The notes below the pieces were generated by a model, which was given only the letters and a program-made list of their open reading frames with translations, was not told the origin of the DNA and made no database searches. The translations under genes and the position numbers were made by a program. From Paraburkholderia sp. C35 (GTDB lineage: Bacteria > Pseudomonadota > Gammaproteobacteria > Burkholderiales > Burkholderiaceae): a DNA stretch of 64,000 bases. The number at the start of each line of letters is the position of its first letter. Positions within the stretch are counted from its first letter, which is position 1. This document shows positions 61,050 to 64,000 of this stretch, one piece after another. The DNA is taken from contig NZ_QBUY01000029.1 of NCBI RefSeq assembly GCF_003121405.1, forward strand, positions 19,373 to 83,372. The letters are read 5' to 3'.

Positions 61050-61994
61050 ATGACAATGCGTAACGCGACCCTGCGCCAGCTGAAAGTGTTCGAGACCGTG
61101 GCGCGGCACTTGAGCTTCTCGCGTGCGGCGGAAGAACTGCACCTCACGCAGCCTGCCGTTTCCACTCAGGTCAGACAGCTCGAAGAACATGCGGGCCTGC
61201 CGCTGTTCGAGCAGCTGGGCAAGAAGATCTATCTGACGCCCGCCGGCACGGAGATGCTTCACTACAGCCGCGCGATCATTCAGCAATTTCATGAAGTCGA
61301 TGAAGCGATGGGCCAGCTCAAGGGCATATCGGGTGGCAAGCTGAACGTCGCGGTGATCAGCGCGGGCGACTACTTCTTTCCGCGCCTGCTGGCCGAATTC
61401 ACGCGCCGTTACGCGGGCGTCGAATTGAATCTTGCCGTGCACAACCGTGAAGAGCTGCTGCATCAACTGTCGACGAACCAGACCGATCTCGCGGTGATGG
61501 TGCGTCCGCCGCAGGAAATGGACGCGATCACTGAAGTGTTCGCGCCGCACCCGTACGTGATCGTCGCGGCGCCCACGCATCCGCTTGCGAACAAGCGCAA
61601 CATCAAGATCAGTCAACTCGCGAGCGAAGCGTTCGTGGTGCGTGAACGCGGCTCGGATACCTGGAATTCGATGGAAGAAGGTTTTGCGGGGCGTCTCACG
61701 AACCTCAAGATCGCCATGGAGATCAAGAGCACCGAGACCATCAAGCAGGCCGTCATCGCGGGCATGGGCATCGCCTTTCTGTCCGCGCATACGATCAGCC
61801 TCGAATTGCAGGTCGGACATCTCGTCGTGCTCGATGTCGAAGGCTTCCCCGTCATGCTCAACTGGTATGTCGTGCATCGCAAGAACAAGCGGCTGCCGCC
61901 CGTTGCCGAAGCGTTCAAGCGCTTTCTGATGGAAGAAGGCGCGAATCTGATCGAGCAGATCACGCGCGTGAATCAACTGGCCGTCCATAAATGA
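61050..61994 (+). CDS. LysR family regulator (CbbR-like) of oxalate region
   Basis: A 314-aa LysR regulator of the CbbR-like group. The HTH is in residues 6-64 (FSRAAEELHLTQPAVSTQVRQLEEHAG), and the effector domain contains GKLNVAVISAGDYFFPRLLA and DLAVMVRPPQEMDAI. Members often control carbon- or oxalate-related operons. It is divergent from oxlT. The start at 61050 (MTMRN) could instead be the ATG six bases later. Confidence 0.93.
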   Translation: MTMRNATLRQLKVFETVARHLSFSRAAEELHLTQPAVSTQVRQLEEHAGLPLFEQLGKKIYLTPAGTEMLHYSRAIIQQFHEVDEAMGQLKGISGGKLNVAVISAGDYFFPRLLAEFTRRYAGVELNLAVHNREELLHQLSTNQTDLAVMVRPPQEMDAITEVFAPHPYVIVAAPTHPLANKRNIKISQLASEAFVVRERGSDTWNSMEEGFAGRLTNLKIAMEIKSTETIKQAVIAGMGIAFLSAHTISLELQVGHLVVLDVEGFPVMLNWYVVHRKNKRLPPVAEAFKRFLMEEGANLIEQITRVNQLAVHK

Positions 61995-62090
61995 CGCGCT
62001 ATGGATTGCCAATAAAACTTTAACTATTGCGGAATCATTGCGGCTTCTATGCTTCTGACGAGCCTCGTCACTCGACATGGGAGCATTGCA

Positions 62091-62348
62091 ATGAATCAGT
62101 CTGCCGATCTGCACAATGAAGCGCTGCTGAGCGCCTACAACGCCGCGTTCAGCGATCTCGGCCTGCGGTTCCGCTGGAGCCAGGCCACGCTCGATTTCTT
62201 CGACGATGTCAGCAATGAAGTCGCGCGCATCACGGCTTATATCGAGCGCTTTCAGTCGCATCTGCTCAACGCCTATGACGCGGACTTTCTCGCGCAACTG
62301 ATCTTCGACCGGAAGAACCAGTTCTATCGCGGGGCTGTCGCTCAATGA
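62091..62348 (+). CDS. Small hypothetical protein (85 aa)
   Basis: An 85-aa acidic soluble protein, rich in Phe and Asp, starting MNQSADLHNEALLSAYNAAF and ending FDRKNQFYRGAVAQ. Sequence such as LDFFDDVSNEVARITAYIER suggests two or three amphipathic helices. It follows the LysR gene by 96 bp on the same strand. I do not recognise a family. A hairpin with a U-rich tail follows. Confidence 0.7.
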   Translation: MNQSADLHNEALLSAYNAAFSDLGLRFRWSQATLDFFDDVSNEVARITAYIERFQSHLLNAYDADFLAQLIFDRKNQFYRGAVAQ

Positions 62349-62380
62349 CGCAGGGTTGCAGTTCATCGATGACTCTCTCT

Positions 62381-62420
62381 GGTGTTCGCGCTGCGTGATA
62401 GCGCGAACACCTTCTGTTTT
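62381..62420 (+). terminator. Terminator hairpin after 85-aa ORF
   Basis: GGTGTTCGCGCT and AGCGCGAACACC form a 12-bp stem around a seven-base loop (62381-62411), followed by TTCTGTTTT. It closes the LysR/small-ORF unit before the convergent membrane-protein gene. Confidence 0.7.
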
Positions 62421-62422
62421 CC

Positions 62423-62980
62423 TCAGTGACGTTTGATCGAATAGCGCTGACGGCTACGCTCGCGCATCGCCGCGTGCGTCAGATGCATCTGCCTCGCTGC
62501 TGACAGGCAGCGCGCCTGCGTGCGGCGCGGCTGGCTCGTGTATGTCCAGCGTTGCGTGAAATCGTCGGCGGCTTGCATGCGCGTCGGCACGTCGTCCCAT
62601 GCGACGCGCAGCGATGCGCTATGCCGCGCTGTCACGCCACAATGCGCGGCGGCATGTGCGGCATGCTCGTGCGTGGTCAGCATCACGTGCGCGCCGAGCG
62701 CAGCGGCCAGCAAGCTCACGGCGAATAGCGCTGCGGCACCGGGCAACTGCGCAGGCTCGTTGACAAAAGCGTAACCAAGCCAGATACACAATCCCAATGC
62801 GAGCAGATCGACGACCTTGTCGCCTGCTGCGCCTTGCCGCGCGTTTCGCTTGCCGCGCGCGAACCGGTTGATGATCGAGGTCGACGCGATCGCCAGCAGC
62901 AATGCGCCGCAGAACACGAACACATACAGCTCCAGCCGTTCGAGTCCCGACCACGCAATGAAGCCCGCATCATCCGGCAT
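62423..62980 (-). CDS. Hypothetical inner-membrane protein
   Basis: A 185-aa protein with three predicted helices (ELYVFVFCGALLLAIAST, VDLLALGLCIWLGYAFV, GAAALFAVSLLAAALGAHVM) and a Lys/Arg-rich loop after the first (RGKRNARQG). The C-terminal ~75 residues are soluble and rich in Ala, Arg and His. No family is recognised. It lies 60 bp downstream of the formyl-CoA transferase on the same strand, so it may be co-transcribed with the oxalate genes. Confidence 0.7.
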   Translation of the reverse strand: MPDDAGFIAWSGLERLELYVFVFCGALLLAIASTSIINRFARGKRNARQGAAGDKVVDLLALGLCIWLGYAFVNEPAQLPGAAALFAVSLLAAALGAHVMLTTHEHAAHAAAHCGVTARHSASLRVAWDDVPTRMQAADDFTQRWTYTSQPRRTQARCLSAARQMHLTHAAMRERSRQRYSIKRH

Positions 62981-63040
62981 GTCATCTCCTTGCGTCGCGC
63001 GTTTGCGCGTGTTGGTTCTGTGCTTCAGTCCGTGCTGCGC

Positions 63041-64000
63041 TCAGATCGCGCCCGCGGTTCTGAGCGCTTCGATCTGTTCAAACGAGTAACCGAGTTCGGC
63101 CATCACTTCATCCGTGTGTTCGCCGAGCAACGGCGAGCGCGTGACGTCCGTCGGGCTGTCCGAGAGCTTGATCGGGTTGCCCACCGTCAGATACTTGCCG
63201 CGCACGGGGTGATCGACCTCGACGATCGTGCCGGTTTTACGCAGCGATTCGTCCTGCGCGATCTCCTGCATCGACAGGATCGGGCCGCACGGAATGTCGT
63301 ACTTGTTCAGGATTTCCATCGCCTCGAACTTGGTCTTCGTCATCGTCCAGCGTTCGATCTCCGCGAAGATCTCTTTCAGGCGCGGCAGGCGTGCCGTCGG
63401 CGTCGCGTACTCCGGATCGGTCGCCCACTCTTCCTTGCCGATCACGTTGCAGATCTTCACCCACACCGGTGCCTGCGTAATGAAGTAGATGTACGCGTTC
63501 GGATCGTGCTCCCAGCCCTTGCACTTGAGAATCCAGCCCGGCTGCCCGCCACCCGATGCATTGCCCGCGCGCGGCACCGCTTCACCGAACGTACCGTTCG
63601 GGTACTGCGGATATTCCTTCATCACGCCCGTGCGTTCGAGACGCTGCTGGTCGCGCAGCTTCACGCGGCACAGGTTCAGCACGCCGTCCTGCATCGCGGC
63701 GAGCACTTTCTGGCCACGGCCTGTCATCGTGCGCTGATAGAGCGCGGTGACGATACCGAGTGCCAGATGCAGGCCCGTGCCGCTATCGCCGATCTGTGCG
63801 CCCGTCACCACGGGCGGGCCGTCATCGAAACCTGTCGTCGATGCCGCGCCGCCCACACACTGCGCGACGTTCTCGTACACCTTGCAGTCCTCATAAGGAC
63901 CGGGACCGAAGCCCTTTACGGAGGCCACGATCATCTTCGGGTTCAGTTCCTGGATGCGTTCCCACGTAAAACCCATGCGATCGAGCGCGCCGGGCGCGAA
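63041..64000 (-). CDS. frc: Formyl-CoA:oxalate CoA-transferase (partial, cut by window edge)
   Basis: A partial class III CoA-transferase; 319 C-terminal residues are in the window and the coding frame runs off the right edge (first codons read FAPGALDRMGFTWERI). Features include VYENVAQCVGGAASTTGF, PVVTGAQIGDSGTGLHLAL and ASGGGQPGWILKCKGW, matching formyl-CoA transferase of oxalate catabolism, which passes CoA from formyl-CoA to oxalate. Oxalyl-CoA decarboxylase would be expected beyond the edge. With oxlT and LysR it forms an oxalate-use region. Confidence 0.93.
   Translation of the reverse strand, partial: FAPGALDRMGFTWERIQELNPKMIVASVKGFGPGPYEDCKVYENVAQCVGGAASTTGFDDGPPVVTGAQIGDSGTGLHLALGIVTALYQRTMTGRGQKVLAAMQDGVLNLCRVKLRDQQRLERTGVMKEYPQYPNGTFGEAVPRAGNASGGGQPGWILKCKGWEHDPNAYIYFITQAPVWVKICNVIGKEEWATDPEYATPTARLPRLKEIFAEIERWTMTKTKFEAMEILNKYDIPCGPILSMQEIAQDESLRKTGTIVEVDHPVRGKYLTVGNPIKLSDSPTDVTRSPLLGEHTDEVMAELGYSFEQIEALRTAGAI

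Noticed and set aside
1..64000. CRISPR arrays, tRNA or rRNA genes, prophage or insertion sequences
   Set aside because: No evenly spaced direct repeats, cloverleaf-like genes, integrase or transposase motifs were seen.

Overview
This 64-kb, high-GC window looks like chromosomal DNA of a Burkholderiaceae bacterium, most likely Paraburkholderia or a close relative. The grounds are family content (DUF4148, DUF2968, DUF2252, PaoABC, OxlT/Frc oxalate genes, a long aspartate carbamoyltransferase with an N-terminal HTH), strong G/C third-position bias, and long antisense open frames typical of such DNA. The species call is inference. I see no rRNA, tRNA, CRISPR array, prophage or insertion sequence. 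Most genes are housekeeping or metabolic, with a high density of small transcription units.

Layout. 0-9 kb: GNAT acetyltransferase, FUSC transporter (preceded by a 30-codon ORF), a MocR/wHTH regulator pair divergent from a YdeP-type molybdopterin oxidoreductase, then a ~590-bp composite inverted repeat, then an NmrA-like protein divergent from a LysR regulator with tandem palindromes between them. 9-16.7 kb: orphan ABC binding proteins, RdgC, NifQ with a GlxA regulator and a rhodanese, an RNase Sa-like lipoprotein that has lost its catalytic residues, and a PGDYG protein. 17-24 kb: MHYT-GGDEF-EAL protein; an M23 peptidase / coiled-coil / bactofilin cell-shape operon; dapA; the HTH-aspartate carbamoyltransferase fusion behind a promoter overlapped by palindromes.

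24-32 kb: PaoABC periplasmic aldehyde oxidoreductase with a MocA-like cofactor cytidylyltransferase, a PIG-L deacetylase, a 48-aa acidic peptide, and a cobalt-type nitrile hydratase operon. 32-43 kb: Kup, a long leader with a 53-aa ORF before an Nramp-related transporter with an atypical metal site, a 90-aa protein with a double-glycine leader, a degenerate LysM-LytM lipoprotein, cupin, DUF2968, DUF4148 and gnd. 43-53 kb: DUF938 methyltransferase, sirtuin, SDR, a broken glutamate-binding-protein gene, dadA, LysR, polysaccharide deacetylase, DUF2252 and M23. 53-64 kb: a two-gene glycosyltransferase operon, lipoprotein, LysE exporter, aldehyde dehydrogenase, LysR, OxlT, a second LysR, and a partial formyl-CoA transferase at the right edge.

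Themes. Molybdenum recurs (YdeP enzyme, PaoABC, MocA, orphan NifQ). Cell-wall remodelling recurs (three M23/LytM proteins, bactofilin, polysaccharide deacetylase). Oxalate catabolism sits at the right end (OxlT uptake, Frc activation, LysR control). The most unusual items are the composite repeat with matching codon decay in both flanking genes, the catalytically dead RNase lipoprotein, the HTH-ATCase fusion with palindromic promoter, and the double-glycine leader protein.
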